From an uncultured Bacteroidales bacterium (GTDB taxonomy: Bacteria; Bacteroidota; Bacteroidia; Bacteroidales; Tenuifilaceae): DNA of 32,679 bases. Shown in pieces: positions 24,050 to 32,679 of the stretch (position 1 is the stretch's first letter; each line of letters starts with the position of its first letter). The translations under genes were made by a program, and so were the position numbers. The DNA is taken from NCBI GenBank assembly GCA_937915475.1, contig CALGIR010000222.1, forward strand, positions 1 to 32,679, written 5' to 3'. The notes beneath the pieces were generated by a model. The model ran no database searches. It was not told the origin of the DNA and saw only the letters and a program-made list of their open reading frames with translations.

Positions 24050-25669
24050 ATGCTTAAAAAAGTACCACATACCTATGTTATCGTTTTTGCAATTATTGTT
24101 ATTGCAGCAATAATGACCTGGTTTATACCATCAGGCAAATACATCGAAGTGGCTAAAGAGGTTGATGGAATTAAAAAGTCTGAGATGGTTTTTCGCTACA
24201 ATCAGGATTTGCCCGACACGGTTAAGGAAAGTTTTAAGCCAGAGCCTCAGACGTGGCAGGTTTTCTCTGCGCTTTTCAAGGGTTTTGTAAAACAGAGCGA
24301 TATTATAGTTTTTATACTGATGATTGGAGGAGCGTTTTGGATAATGAATAAGAGTAGAGCAATTGATATTGGCATATTTTCATTCTTAAAGTACACCAAA
24401 AGGCTTGAGCGTAATAGGCTTATGCGAGTTGTGGGTGTCGATAATATAATTATCGTATTAATAATGCTGATGTTTAGCATTTTTGGGGCAGTCTTTGGAA
24501 TGAGTGAGGAGACCATTGCTTTTGCAATTATTATTGTTCCGCTGGCAATATCAATGGGATACGATTCAATTATTGGAGTATGCATGGTTTACGTTGCTGC
24601 TCACCTTGGTTTTGCGGGTGCAATCCTAAATCCATTTACCATTGGCATTGCTCAAGGACTTGCCGATATTCCTCTTTTCTCCGGTATAGAGTATCGTATT
24701 TTTAGTTGGATTATTATCAACGTTGTAGGCGTTGCTTTTGTGCTAATCTATGCAAAAAAAATAAAAAATAAGCCTCAAAATTCTCCTGTATATGCTGAGG
24801 ATGAGTATTGGCGAAATCGAGAGCAGAATGAGTCGGAAGAGGTCAAATACTATACGCCGCGAATTGCTTGGGGCGTTTATGCATTTATTCTGGGAGCCCT
24901 TACCATATTCTCGTTTCTATATCCAAATACAACTTTAAATGTAGGTAACAGCAGTACTAGTTTAGTGTTAATACCCGTTTTTACAGTGCTTTTTGCTATT
25001 TTGGGTTACCTAGCGCTTCGCAAATCGGTACACTTTTTCATACTACTACTATTAGGGTACACTATTCTTTTCCTCATTATAGGTGTAATGGGTTACGGAT
25101 GGTACGTAATGGAGATAGCAACACTTTTCCTTGCCATGGGTATTGCTAGTGGTGTTTCAATAAAAAAAGGAGCCGATGATATTGCTAAACTTTTTCTCGA
25201 GGGGGTTAAGGATATTCTGTCCGCAGCTATTATTGTTGGGCTTGCGGGGGGGATTATTGTAATTCTTGAAGATGGTGGTGTTATCGATTCCATTCTCTAT
25301 GGTCTTTCTAAAGCCATGGGAAACTTTGGTAATATAGCCTCAGTTGGAGTTATGTACCTGATTCAGACTACTTTAAATGTTGTAATCCCCTCAGGCTCTG
25401 CAAAGGCAGCCATTACCATGCCTATTATGGCTCCATTCAGCGATTTAATTGGAATATCGCGACAGGCAACCGTAATGGCATTTCAGTTTGGCGATGGTTT
25501 CACCAACATGATTACACCCACCTCTGGGGTGCTAATTGCCGTACTCGGGGTTGCTCGAGTACCTTACCATAAATGGGTAAAGTGGGTTTGGCCTTTAATC
25601 CTAATTGTTATAATACTGGGTTTTTTGCTGCTTATACCCACTGTAACTATGAAGTTAAACGGGTTTTAA
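24050..25669 (+). CDS. YfcC-family membrane transporter
   Basis: This is a 539-residue polytopic protein (about 12 helices) of the YfcC/C4-dicarboxylate-carrier-like group. It opens VPHTYVIVFAIIVIAAIMTW, and family-typical stretches include MSEETIAFAIIIVPLA, GAILNPFTIGIAQG and GGIIVILEDGGVIDS. The C-terminus has NVVIPSGSAKAAITMPIMAP and FTNMITPTSGVL. YfcC members are thought to exchange amino acids or related metabolites, but the substrate is not known. The leader is structured. No neighbouring enzyme indicates the substrate, although a histidine-degradation cluster lies 3 kb downstream. Confidence 0.88.
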   Translation: MLKKVPHTYVIVFAIIVIAAIMTWFIPSGKYIEVAKEVDGIKKSEMVFRYNQDLPDTVKESFKPEPQTWQVFSALFKGFVKQSDIIVFILMIGGAFWIMNKSRAIDIGIFSFLKYTKRLERNRLMRVVGVDNIIIVLIMLMFSIFGAVFGMSEETIAFAIIIVPLAISMGYDSIIGVCMVYVAAHLGFAGAILNPFTIGIAQGLADIPLFSGIEYRIFSWIIINVVGVAFVLIYAKKIKNKPQNSPVYAEDEYWRNREQNESEEVKYYTPRIAWGVYAFILGALTIFSFLYPNTTLNVGNSSTSLVLIPVFTVLFAILGYLALRKSVHFFILLLLGYTILFLIIGVMGYGWYVMEIATLFLAMGIASGVSIKKGADDIAKLFLEGVKDILSAAIIVGLAGGIIVILEDGGVIDSILYGLSKAMGNFGNIASVGVMYLIQTTLNVVIPSGSAKAAITMPIMAPFSDLIGISRQATVMAFQFGDGFTNMITPTSGVLIAVLGVARVPYHKWVKWVWPLILIVIILGFLLLIPTVTMKLNGF

Positions 25670-25857
25670 TAGATTATTTTCGATATTGTTGATAACTTTT
25701 TCATTAATGTTTAATGGGGGCTTGGATGCTATCTTATGTTTCGATAAGAGTCAGATATACAGGCGTATATGCTTGTTTTTCTTGAGGTTAACAGCCTGTT
25801 AACTGTTGTTTTAATCACAAGTATTAGGTTTGTTATTTACATAAAGTGGTTTAGATA

Positions 25858-25890
25858 TTTGTGAATTATAACTTTTTAGCTATAACTTGC
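25858..25890 (+). promoter_or_regulatory. Weak promoter candidate for the receiver-only regulator
   Basis: TTTG (25858-25861) is followed after 21 bp by TAACTTGC (25883-25890), a near match to the Bacteroidota minus-7 box. The start codon lies about 24 bases further on. Confidence 0.3.
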
Positions 25891-25913
25891 ATACCGTTTA
25901 AAAGGCGTAAAAA

Positions 25914-26342
25914 GTGAAGAAAGTTTATACATGGCAGGATAAAGTTGTTTTGGTAGTGGAGGATGACACTTCCAGTTTAATGCTACTCAAAGCGATATTG
26001 TCTAAAACTGGCGCAAAGATTCTTGTGGCTGAGGATGGCGATAGCGCAGTTGTTTTTTTTCAAAACAACACCCACATCGATTTAGTTCTAATGGACATTC
26101 GCCTAAAAGGTTTAAATGGGTTGCAGGCTACTCAGCAAATTAAGCATATAAAGCCAAGTACGCCTGTAATTGCTCAAACGGCTTGTGTTTTTACAGAAGA
26201 TAAGGAGAAATGTTTCAATGCAGGATGCAATGCGTATATTACTAAGCCTATTGAACCAAATCTTTTGCTCGAAACCATGGATTATTATTTTAAAAAGGGC
26301 ATAGCCCAAGGAATACTTGAAACTGTAATATATTCTAACTAA
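25914..26342 (+). CDS. Receiver-only (CheY-like) response regulator
   Basis: The 142-residue product is a single receiver domain with acidic Glu16/Asp17/Asp18, phospho-acceptor Asp61 (LVLMDIRLKG) and a Lys in YITKPIEP. The Thr/Ser switch position is in IAQTACVF. It starts with GTG at 25914. The codon at 25908 in the same frame is a stop, and the next in-frame Met would remove the acidic pair, so GTG is the only sensible start. There is no DNA-binding domain and no adjacent kinase, so it may act as a phosphate relay or on another protein. A strong terminator separates it from uvrB. Confidence 0.88.
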   Translation: MKKVYTWQDKVVLVVEDDTSSLMLLKAILSKTGAKILVAEDGDSAVVFFQNNTHIDLVLMDIRLKGLNGLQATQQIKHIKPSTPVIAQTACVFTEDKEKCFNAGCNAYITKPIEPNLLLETMDYYFKKGIAQGILETVIYSN

Positions 26343-26372
26343 AGCAATACACCTAAAACCAACCTAGACCCG

Positions 26373-26404
26373 AAAAAGTGATGCGTACTATGGCATCACT
26401 TTTT
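26373..26404 (+). terminator. Intrinsic terminator between the receiver gene and uvrB
   Basis: AAAAAGTGATGC (26373-26384) pairs perfectly with 26393-26404, over an 8-base loop. The second arm ends in a T-run. Confidence 0.85.
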
Positions 26405-26431
26405 TTGATTAAATCAATACAAGACTCCGTT

Positions 26432-26461
26432 TTTCAATGGCAGAAATTTCAGCTATTTTTG
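26432..26461 (+). promoter_or_regulatory. Predicted promoter of uvrB
   Basis: TATTTTTG (26454-26461) matches the TAnnTTTG box. TTTC (26432-26435) lies 18 bp upstream, the same spacing and sequence as at purB. Transcription would start about 10-12 bases before the ATG at 26478. Confidence 0.5.
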
Positions 26462-26477
26462 CAATTCATTAGTATTT

Positions 26478-28499
26478 ATGAAGTTTGAACTAACATCCGA
26501 TTTTCAGCCAACTGGCGATCAGCCCCATGCGATTGCGCAGCTTGTTGATGGGTTAAATCGTAACGATCGTTTTCAAACACTTTTGGGGGTTACCGGTTCT
26601 GGGAAAACATTTACTGTAGCAAATGTTTTGGCTCAGGTTAACAGACCGGCTCTTGTCCTAAGCCATAACAAAACCTTGGCAGCTCAACTTTATGGTGAGT
26701 TTAAATCATTTTTTCCCAATAATGCCGTTGAGTATTTTGTGTCGTACTACGATTATTACCAACCGGAAGCCTACCTGCCGGTCACTGACACCTATATTGA
26801 AAAAGATTTATCGATAAATCAGGAGATTGAGAAATTGCGCTTAAGCACATCCTCAGCTCTGCTTTCTGGCAGGAAAGATGTTGTGGTTGTCTCTTCCGTA
26901 TCCTGCATATACGGTATTGGGAATCCCGATGATTTTCATAGCAACACCATAAATATTGCTCAAGGGCAAAAGATTAGCCGTAATGTTTTGCTGCGGAACT
27001 TGGTGGATAGTCTTTACTCACGGAATGAGGTCGAATTCAAGAACGGTACTTTTCGTGTTAAGGGCGATACCGTAGATGTTTTTGCTGCGTATGGTGATTT
27101 TGCCTATCGTATTATTTTTTGGGGTGATGAGATTGAGGGAATCGAAAAATACGATCCTATGTCGGGCCAACTCATCGAGGAACTGACTGAGATTAGCATT
27201 TATCCAGCCAATATTTTTGTTACCACTCGTGAACGTATAAATTCGGCTATATCTCAAATTCAGGATGATTTAGTTGAACAAATTGAGTTTTTTAAGCAGA
27301 TAGGTAAGCACATTGAGGCTAAAAGGATAAAACAGCGGGTTGAGTACGATATTGAGATGATTAAGGAATTGGGATATTGTCCTGGCATTGAAAATTATTC
27401 TCGCTATTTCGATGGCCGTAAGCCTGGTACTCGACCCTTTTGCCTGCTTGATTATTTCCCCAAGGATTTCATCACTATAATTGATGAGAGTCACGTTACC
27501 CTATCACAAATTAAGGCAATGTATGGAGGCGATAAATCCCGTAAGCAGAATCTGGTGGAGTATGGGTTTCGTTTGCCTGCAGCAATCGACAATAGACCGC
27601 TCAGGTTCGAAGAGTTTGAGGAAGTTGTTGGTCAGCAAATATATGTTAGCGCAACACCATCGGATTACGAGCTGGAGCGCAGTCAGGGGGTAATTGTTGA
27701 GCAATTAATACGTCCAACGGGGCTGCTTGATCCTATAATAGATGTTAGACCAAGTTTAAATCAGGTTGATGATTTGGTTGGAGAGATTAATGCGAGAGCA
27801 GAAAAGGACGAGCGGGTGTTGGTTACTACGTTAACCAAACGAATGGCCGAGGAACTAGTGAAGTATTTAGATAGACTTGATATTCGGTGTCGTTACATCC
27901 ACTCCGATGTTGAAACTATTGCGCGGGTTGAAATTATGGAAGATTTACGCAATGGTGTTTTCGATGTGCTGGTTGGAGTAAATCTTCTGCGCGAAGGGCT
28001 CGATTTGCCCGAGGTATCTTTGGTGGCAATTATCGATGCTGATAAGGAGGGGTTTTTACGGTCGGCTCGAGCGCTCACTCAAACAGCTGGAAGGGCTGCA
28101 AGAAATATTAACGGGAAAGTTATTATGTATGCCCAAAAGATTACTAAGTCGATGCAGTTTACCATTGATGAAACCAACAGAAGAAGGGAAAAACAGCTCA
28201 AATACAATGAGGTAAATGGAATAACCCCTCGTCAGATTGTTAAGGCACACAAGTCGATACTAGGTGAGGGGATTGGACGTAAATCATCACCTAAACCTTA
28301 TTATATTGAACCTCAAAAGGCTGATATTGCTGCCGACCCTGTGGTTATGCTTATGTCTGTTCCTGCACTTGAAAAGGCGCTCGAAAAGGCAAAAAAAGCC
28401 ATGGAGGCTGCTGCCAAGCAGCTCGATTTTATTGAGGCAGCCCGTCATCGCGACGAGATGCTTTCTCTACAAAGGATATTAAACGATAAAGTTTCTTAA
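26478..28499 (+). CDS. uvrB: Excinuclease ABC subunit B
   Basis: UvrB is the damage-verifying helicase-like subunit of nucleotide excision repair. It receives DNA from UvrA and recruits UvrC. The 673-residue length equals that of the E. coli protein. Visible are Walker A GVTGSGKT (37-44), the beta-hairpin region YYDYYQPEAYLP, Walker B IIDESHVTL, helicase motif VI QTAGRAARN and a C-terminal UVR motif (about 632-670, EAARHRDEM) that contacts UvrC. The gene has its own predicted promoter and terminator, so it is probably monocistronic. It appears intact. Confidence 0.98.
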   Translation: MKFELTSDFQPTGDQPHAIAQLVDGLNRNDRFQTLLGVTGSGKTFTVANVLAQVNRPALVLSHNKTLAAQLYGEFKSFFPNNAVEYFVSYYDYYQPEAYLPVTDTYIEKDLSINQEIEKLRLSTSSALLSGRKDVVVVSSVSCIYGIGNPDDFHSNTINIAQGQKISRNVLLRNLVDSLYSRNEVEFKNGTFRVKGDTVDVFAAYGDFAYRIIFWGDEIEGIEKYDPMSGQLIEELTEISIYPANIFVTTRERINSAISQIQDDLVEQIEFFKQIGKHIEAKRIKQRVEYDIEMIKELGYCPGIENYSRYFDGRKPGTRPFCLLDYFPKDFITIIDESHVTLSQIKAMYGGDKSRKQNLVEYGFRLPAAIDNRPLRFEEFEEVVGQQIYVSATPSDYELERSQGVIVEQLIRPTGLLDPIIDVRPSLNQVDDLVGEINARAEKDERVLVTTLTKRMAEELVKYLDRLDIRCRYIHSDVETIARVEIMEDLRNGVFDVLVGVNLLREGLDLPEVSLVAIIDADKEGFLRSARALTQTAGRAARNINGKVIMYAQKITKSMQFTIDETNRRREKQLKYNEVNGITPRQIVKAHKSILGEGIGRKSSPKPYYIEPQKADIAADPVVMLMSVPALEKALEKAKKAMEAAAKQLDFIEAARHRDEMLSLQRILNDKVS

Positions 28500-28526
28500 T
28501 TAGAGTCTTGTTTGAATCAAGTAATT

Positions 28527-28554
28527 AAAGGCTGGAGATACTAGTCCTTTTTTT
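28527..28554 (+). terminator. Intrinsic terminator after uvrB
   Basis: AAAGGCT (28527-28533) pairs with AG-CCTTT (28543-28550, one bulged T) over a 9-base loop. The arm runs into seven T. Confidence 0.55.
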
Positions 28555-28600
28555 CTTTTCAGTCTAAAAAGACTAATTTAGTGCCAAAATAATTTTACCG

Positions 28601-29842
28601 ATGACAATACTTATAAAAAACATCAAAAAGTTGATTCAGGTTGAGGAATCACCTCGAAAGTGGGTAGCTGGAGCCGATATGGCATCGCTAAATACTATTG
28701 ATAACGCTTATTTGCTGATTGAAAACGGAGCTATTAAAGATTTTGGCACCATGGATAATGCTCCAAAAGCCGCTGGAGGTGTTCAAATAATTGACGCCAA
28801 AGGCAAAATGGTTTTTCCTTCTTTCTGCGACTCTCATACACACCTTGTATATGCTGGTAGCCGAGAAATTGAGTATGTTGATAAAATCAGAGGTCTTAGC
28901 TACGAAGAGATTGCCAAAAGGGGAGGAGGAATTCTCAATTCTGCCAAGCTTCTTCATAACACTTCAGAGGATGAGCTTTATAAACAGTCCCTACAAAGAG
29001 TTAACGAGATTATTTCCCTTGGCACAGGGGCTGTTGAAATTAAAAGTGGCTATGGGCTTACCGTTGAGGATGAGCTTAAAATGCTAAGGGTAATTAGGCG
29101 ATTAAGAGAAACCACTCCAATAACTATTAAATCAACTTTCCTTGGGGCACATGCGGTGCCTGCTGAGTATATAGGGAAGCAAGATGAGTATGTTGATTTA
29201 ATTATCAATGAAATGATTCCTGTTGTAGCCAGTGAAGACCTAGCCGATTACATCGATGTTTTCTGCGATAAGGGTTTTTTTACTGTCGAGCAAACTGAAC
29301 GCATGCTTATGGCCGGAATAAAGTATGGCCTTAGGGGGAAAATTCACGCCAACGAGCTTGCTTTTTCAGGCGGAATTCAGGTTGGCGTAAAGTATGGTGC
29401 TTTGTCTGTCGATCACCTTGAGTTTACTGGGGATGATGAGATTCAAGCATTACTAAACTCTGATACCATGCCAACACTTCTGCCGGGTGCAGCGTTTTTC
29501 CTTGGAATGGAGTATCCTCCGGCCAGAAAAATGATTGAGGCAGGATTACCCATCGCTCTCTCGTCAGACTATAATCCCGGCTCATCGCCTAGTGGCGATA
29601 TGAAGTTTGTTATGTCGTTGGGGTGTGTTATAATGCGCCTTGTTCCCGAAGAGGCTATTAACGCAACTACAATTAATTCGGCCTATGCAATGGGGATAAG
29701 CAATACGCATGGGAGTATTGCACGAGGAAAGGTGGCCAATGTGTTCATCACAAAGCCAATAAGTAATTACGAGTTTATGCCTTACGCTTATACCACAAAT
29801 CTCATCGATACGGTTATTCTTAACGGCGAAGTGTGGAAGTAA
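28601..29842 (+). CDS. hutI: Imidazolonepropionase
   Basis: HutI hydrolyses 4-imidazolone-5-propanoate to N-formimino-L-glutamate, the third step of histidine breakdown. The 413-residue protein shows the amidohydrolase metal motif CDSHTHLVYAG (His79, His81). Substrate and metal regions are GAVEIKSGYGLTVEDELKML, STFLGAHAVP, IHANELAFSGG and LSSDYNPGSSPSGDMKF, all typical of HutI. It is followed at 33 bp by a lipoprotein gene and then ftcD, forming a cluster. HutH and HutU are not in the window. Confidence 0.96.
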   Translation: MTILIKNIKKLIQVEESPRKWVAGADMASLNTIDNAYLLIENGAIKDFGTMDNAPKAAGGVQIIDAKGKMVFPSFCDSHTHLVYAGSREIEYVDKIRGLSYEEIAKRGGGILNSAKLLHNTSEDELYKQSLQRVNEIISLGTGAVEIKSGYGLTVEDELKMLRVIRRLRETTPITIKSTFLGAHAVPAEYIGKQDEYVDLIINEMIPVVASEDLADYIDVFCDKGFFTVEQTERMLMAGIKYGLRGKIHANELAFSGGIQVGVKYGALSVDHLEFTGDDEIQALLNSDTMPTLLPGAAFFLGMEYPPARKMIEAGLPIALSSDYNPGSSPSGDMKFVMSLGCVIMRLVPEEAINATTINSAYAMGISNTHGSIARGKVANVFITKPISNYEFMPYAYTTNLIDTVILNGEVWK

Positions 29843-29875
29843 GGTTTCCCCTTTTTAATATCTAAATTAAGCGAT

Positions 29876-30604
29876 ATGAGAAAATTTATTTATCCCCTTG
29901 TTTGTTCGCTCTTTATAATTCTTTTAATTGGTGGTTGTGGTCAGTTTAACTTCCCTACCGATTTTAAACTTCCGCAGCAAACCCAAGGATTAACTTCTGC
30001 TGAGATTATAAAAGGACTAAAGGAAGCGCTTACAGTTGGAGCAGGTAATTCTGTAGATTTTGCCTCTAAAACCGATGGGTTTTATAAAAATCCATTACTT
30101 TTTGTAGCATTTCCACCCGAGGCAATTAAGGTAAAAAACACGCTTGAGTCGGCAGGGTTGAACAAACCCGTAGATAACTTTATCCTTTCGTTGAACAGAG
30201 CAGCTGAGGATGCATCCAAGCGTGCACTTCCTATTTTTAAGGATGCTATTTTAGGTATGACCATTACTGATGCAATGGGAATACTAAAGGGTAGTGAAAC
30301 TGCTGCAACGGATTACCTAAAGGCCAAAACCACAAACCAGCTTAAGGCAGAGTTTACCCCTGTGGTTAGGCAGTCGATTAATAAAGTAGATGTTACCAGC
30401 TATTGGAACCCAATTGTTACGAACTATAATAGGTTAACGGTGCTAACCGGTGCAGAGCAGGTGAATCCTAATCTTGAGGAGTATATTACCGAGAAAACCA
30501 TCGAAGGTTTATTTACCCTTATTGCCAAGGAGGAGGTGTTAATTCGAAAAGATCCAGCAGCAAGGGTAACAGATATACTCCGAAAGGTTTTTGCGGAACA
30601 GTAG
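29876..30604 (+). CDS. DUF4197-family lipoprotein
   Basis: The 242-residue protein has a type II signal peptide with lipobox IGGC (Cys21). The rest is a mostly helical DUF4197 domain, including LTSAEIIKGLKEALTVG, GFYKNPLLFVAFP, KRALPIFKDAILGMTI and the end part TEKTIEGLFTLIAKEE. It should be anchored in the outer or inner membrane facing the periplasm. The function of this family is unknown. It lies 33 bp after hutI and 48 bp before ftcD on the same strand, inside the histidine-degradation cluster. Confidence 0.9.
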   Translation: MRKFIYPLVCSLFIILLIGGCGQFNFPTDFKLPQQTQGLTSAEIIKGLKEALTVGAGNSVDFASKTDGFYKNPLLFVAFPPEAIKVKNTLESAGLNKPVDNFILSLNRAAEDASKRALPIFKDAILGMTITDAMGILKGSETAATDYLKAKTTNQLKAEFTPVVRQSINKVDVTSYWNPIVTNYNRLTVLTGAEQVNPNLEEYITEKTIEGLFTLIAKEEVLIRKDPAARVTDILRKVFAEQ

Positions 30605-30652
30605 ATATTGTTTTTATTTACTTTTTTTAATAATTAAATCGCTATCAAATTA

Positions 30653-32347
30653 ATGAAAACTAAGCAGCTAATTGAATGCGTTCCAAATTTTAGTGAAGGA
30701 CGCGACATGAATATTATTAAGCAGATAACCAATGAAATTGAATCGGTTGAAGGCGTTAGGCTGATTGATGTTGATCCTGGACATGCTACAAATCGCACCG
30801 TGGTTACCATGGTTGGAACGCCCGATGAGGTTTGCGAAGCGGCCTTTAGAGCCATTAGAAAAGCCGCCGAATTAATCGACATGAGCAAACATAAGGGGGC
30901 TCACCCCCGATTTGGTGCAACCGATGTGTGCCCATTGGTTCCCGTTGCAAATATAACAATGGATCAAACCGTTGAGTATGCACGTAAACTTGCCAAGAGA
31001 ATTGGCGAAGAGCTTGGCATTGGCGTTTTTTGCTATGAGTTTGCAGCGTTTGAAGAAAAAAGGCGTAATCTGGCTAACTGTAGAGCTGGTGAGTATGAGG
31101 CATTGCCAAAGCGCCTTCAGGATCCTGCGTGGAAACCCGATTTTGGCCCTGCTGTATTCAATCCAAAAAGCGGTGTAACCGCCGTTGGTGCCAGAAACTT
31201 TTTGCTTGCATATAATATCAACCTAAATACAACTTCAACCCGAAGGGCAAACGCTGTTGCTTTCGATATTCGCGAAAAGGGCAGAGCACAACGTATTGGT
31301 AACCCTATAACAGGTAAGAAAGCGGTAGATGAAAAAGGAAATGTAATATGGACTCCGGGTAGTTTAAAAGCCTGTAAAGCAATAGGATGGTTTATTGATG
31401 AGTTTGGGATAGCCCAAATCTCCATAAATCTTACCGATATTACCGTTACCCCTTTACATATAGCCTTTGAGGAGACCTGTAAAAAAGCACAAGAAAGAGG
31501 TTTAAGGGTTACGGGTTCAGAATTGGTTGGTGTTGTTCCACTTCAAGCCATGCTTGATGCAGGGAAGTACTTTTTGCACAAGCAGAGTAGGTCAACGGGC
31601 ATTGCCGACAGTGAAATTATTAAAATCGCGGTTAAATCAATGGGGCTCGATGAACTGTACCCATTTGATCCTAAGAAGAAGATTATTGAGTACATACTTG
31701 AAGACGACACCCAGAAGAAACTGGTGGATATGACACTTGCCGGCTTCATTACTGAAACTGCTTCAGAATCACCTGCACCAGGTGGAGGTTCAGTATCAGC
31801 AGCAATGGGAGCAATGGGAGTGGCTTTGGCCACAATGGTTGCAAACCTTTCTGCGCATAAGGCTGGATGGGATGATCGTTGGGAAGAGTTCTCAAATTGG
31901 GCTGACAAAGGTAAGGTATACATGGATCAGCTTTTAAAGTTGGTAGATGAGGATACTAATGCCTTTAATAAGATTATGGATGCCTTTGGTTTACCCAAGG
32001 ACAGTGACGAAGAAAAGGCTGCAAGGAAAAAAGCAATACAGGATGCTACTCTTTACGCCATTGATATACCCTATAGAGTAATGGAGATATCTCTTCAATC
32101 CATGGAGGTGATGAAAGCAATGGCCGAAATTGGGAATCCAAACTCTGTTTCCGATGCGGGTGTTGGAGCACTGGCTGCACGGAGTGCAGTAATGGGTGCG
32201 TACCTTAATGTAAAAATCAATGCTCAAGACCTCGAAGACAAGGAAAAGGTAGCCCTTTATATTGATAAAGGTGAAGAAATTGTCAAAAAGGTTGAACAGA
32301 CAGAAAAAGAGATTCTGAATATCGTAAATAGCAAGATAACGCTATAA
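30653..32347 (+). CDS. ftcD: Glutamate formimidoyltransferase / formimidoyltetrahydrofolate cyclodeaminase
   Basis: This is a bifunctional 564-residue fusion. The N-terminal formiminotransferase domain (about 1-325) transfers the formimino group from formiminoglutamate to tetrahydrofolate and has the family motif KGAHPRFGATDVCP with His84. The C-terminal cyclodeaminase domain (about 350-560) has SESPAPGGGSVSAAMGAMG and releases ammonia to give 5,10-methenyl-THF. Fused FTCD is known from animals and many Bacteroidota. It completes the last step after HutI. The preceding lipoprotein gene is 48 bp upstream. A weak AT-only inverted repeat follows at 32400-32425. Confidence 0.95.
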   Translation: MKTKQLIECVPNFSEGRDMNIIKQITNEIESVEGVRLIDVDPGHATNRTVVTMVGTPDEVCEAAFRAIRKAAELIDMSKHKGAHPRFGATDVCPLVPVANITMDQTVEYARKLAKRIGEELGIGVFCYEFAAFEEKRRNLANCRAGEYEALPKRLQDPAWKPDFGPAVFNPKSGVTAVGARNFLLAYNINLNTTSTRRANAVAFDIREKGRAQRIGNPITGKKAVDEKGNVIWTPGSLKACKAIGWFIDEFGIAQISINLTDITVTPLHIAFEETCKKAQERGLRVTGSELVGVVPLQAMLDAGKYFLHKQSRSTGIADSEIIKIAVKSMGLDELYPFDPKKKIIEYILEDDTQKKLVDMTLAGFITETASESPAPGGGSVSAAMGAMGVALATMVANLSAHKAGWDDRWEEFSNWADKGKVYMDQLLKLVDEDTNAFNKIMDAFGLPKDSDEEKAARKKAIQDATLYAIDIPYRVMEISLQSMEVMKAMAEIGNPNSVSDAGVGALAARSAVMGAYLNVKINAQDLEDKEKVALYIDKGEEIVKKVEQTEKEILNIVNSKITL

Positions 32348-32399
32348 GCGTGCTTCAACAGTCAGGATGTAAGATAATTAATGATCTGTAATTCTTTAA

Positions 32400-32425
32400 A
32401 ACAATTATTTTTAGTTAGAATTGTT
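32400..32425 (+). terminator. Possible weak terminator after ftcD
   Basis: AACAATT (32400-32406) and AATTGTT (32419-32425) are perfect complements over a 12-base loop. The stem is almost all A/T and no clear T-run follows, so support is slight. Confidence 0.22.
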
Positions 32426-32536
32426 AACCAATGTTAATATTTTTTCAGTGCATTCGTTTGTGGATAGGTTTTTTATTCATATTTTAGCCGTGTTGAAAAA
32501 TTATTAGCTCTATTTTGTAAACCTAAATTTTGTTCT

Positions 32537-32679
32537 ATGAAAAAACTATGTGTATTCCTTGTATCGGTTGTGTTTGTTGGAATAAATTTCCTTCAGGCGC
32601 AAAACGTACAGGTTACTGGTACTGTTACAAGTGCTGAGGATGGGATGCCGGTTCCGGGTGCATCCATAGCACTTGTAAC
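32537..32679 (+). CDS. SusC/RagA-type TonB-dependent receptor, N-terminal fragment
   Basis: The ATG at 32537 opens a signal peptide (MKKLCVFLVSVVFVGINFLQAQ). The carboxypeptidase-regulatory-like start typical of SusC proteins follows (VTGTVTSAEDGMPVPGASIA). The frame stays open to the window edge (47 codons). SusC receptors import glycans or peptides with a SusD partner, which would lie outside the window. The remaining barrel and plug are not visible, so the call rests on the first 47 residues only. Confidence 0.75.
   Translation, partial: MKKLCVFLVSVVFVGINFLQAQNVQVTGTVTSAEDGMPVPGASIALV

Noticed and set aside
1..32679. tRNA, rRNA, CRISPR arrays, insertion sequences or prophage genes
   Set aside because: No cloverleaf with a TTC loop, regular spaced repeats, transposase or phage-like ORF was seen on either strand.

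Overview
The window is a stretch of a Bacteroidota chromosome, most likely from the Bacteroidales/Marinilabiliales side of the phylum. The evidence is a C-terminal type IX secretion sorting domain on a large secreted protein, the start of a SusC-type TonB-dependent receptor at the right edge, promoter-like TAnnTTTG boxes close to start codons, few Shine-Dalgarno sequences, moderately AT-rich DNA, and a futalosine-type menaquinone gene (mqnA). I see no rRNA, tRNA, CRISPR array, insertion sequence or phage gene. Most genes are core or metabolic.

Layout. 1-798 (minus) is the N-terminal membrane half of an ABC exporter cut by the left edge, downstream of purB (831-2195, minus). Divergently, mqnA and an NfeD-type membrane protein form a two-gene unit (2371-4632), closed by a strong bidirectional terminator. 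On the minus strand an SDR oxidoreductase and a double VOC-domain protein form a second pair (4673-6563). A 1020-residue secreted phospholipase D-superfamily protein with an OB-fold and a T9SS tail follows (6906-9968). Next come an OmpR-type response regulator and a bacteriohemerythrin (10144-11280), a Cof-type HAD phosphatase (minus), a small HTH protein and an HD-domain protein.

From 14005 an M14 carboxypeptidase-like protein, whose natural ATG is out of frame by one base, overlaps a BaiN/HI0933-type flavoprotein. That gene runs convergently into a FAH-family gene, with both stops encoded by one CTAG. An Omp85-like outer-membrane barrel (17872-19257) and a DUF819 membrane protein converge on a second long hairpin terminator. 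A 1068-residue membrane histidine kinase with four apparent PAS domains lies upstream of the DUF819 gene. The right third holds a YfcC-type transporter with a structured leader, a receiver-only response regulator, uvrB, and a histidine-degradation cluster (hutI, a DUF4197 lipoprotein, ftcD), then the truncated SusC-like gene.

How the genes may work together. HutI makes formiminoglutamate and FtcD passes its formimino group to folate, with a lipoprotein of unknown role encoded between them. The response regulator and hemerythrin are close enough to be co-transcribed and suggest oxygen or redox sensing. The main points for a second look are the secreted PLD/OB-fold/T9SS protein, the frameshifted start of the M14 peptidase, the leader of the YfcC gene, the 30-bp tandem repeats in the NfeD gene, and the DUF4197 gene inside the hut cluster. 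I did not find a clear new multi-gene defence or mobile system.
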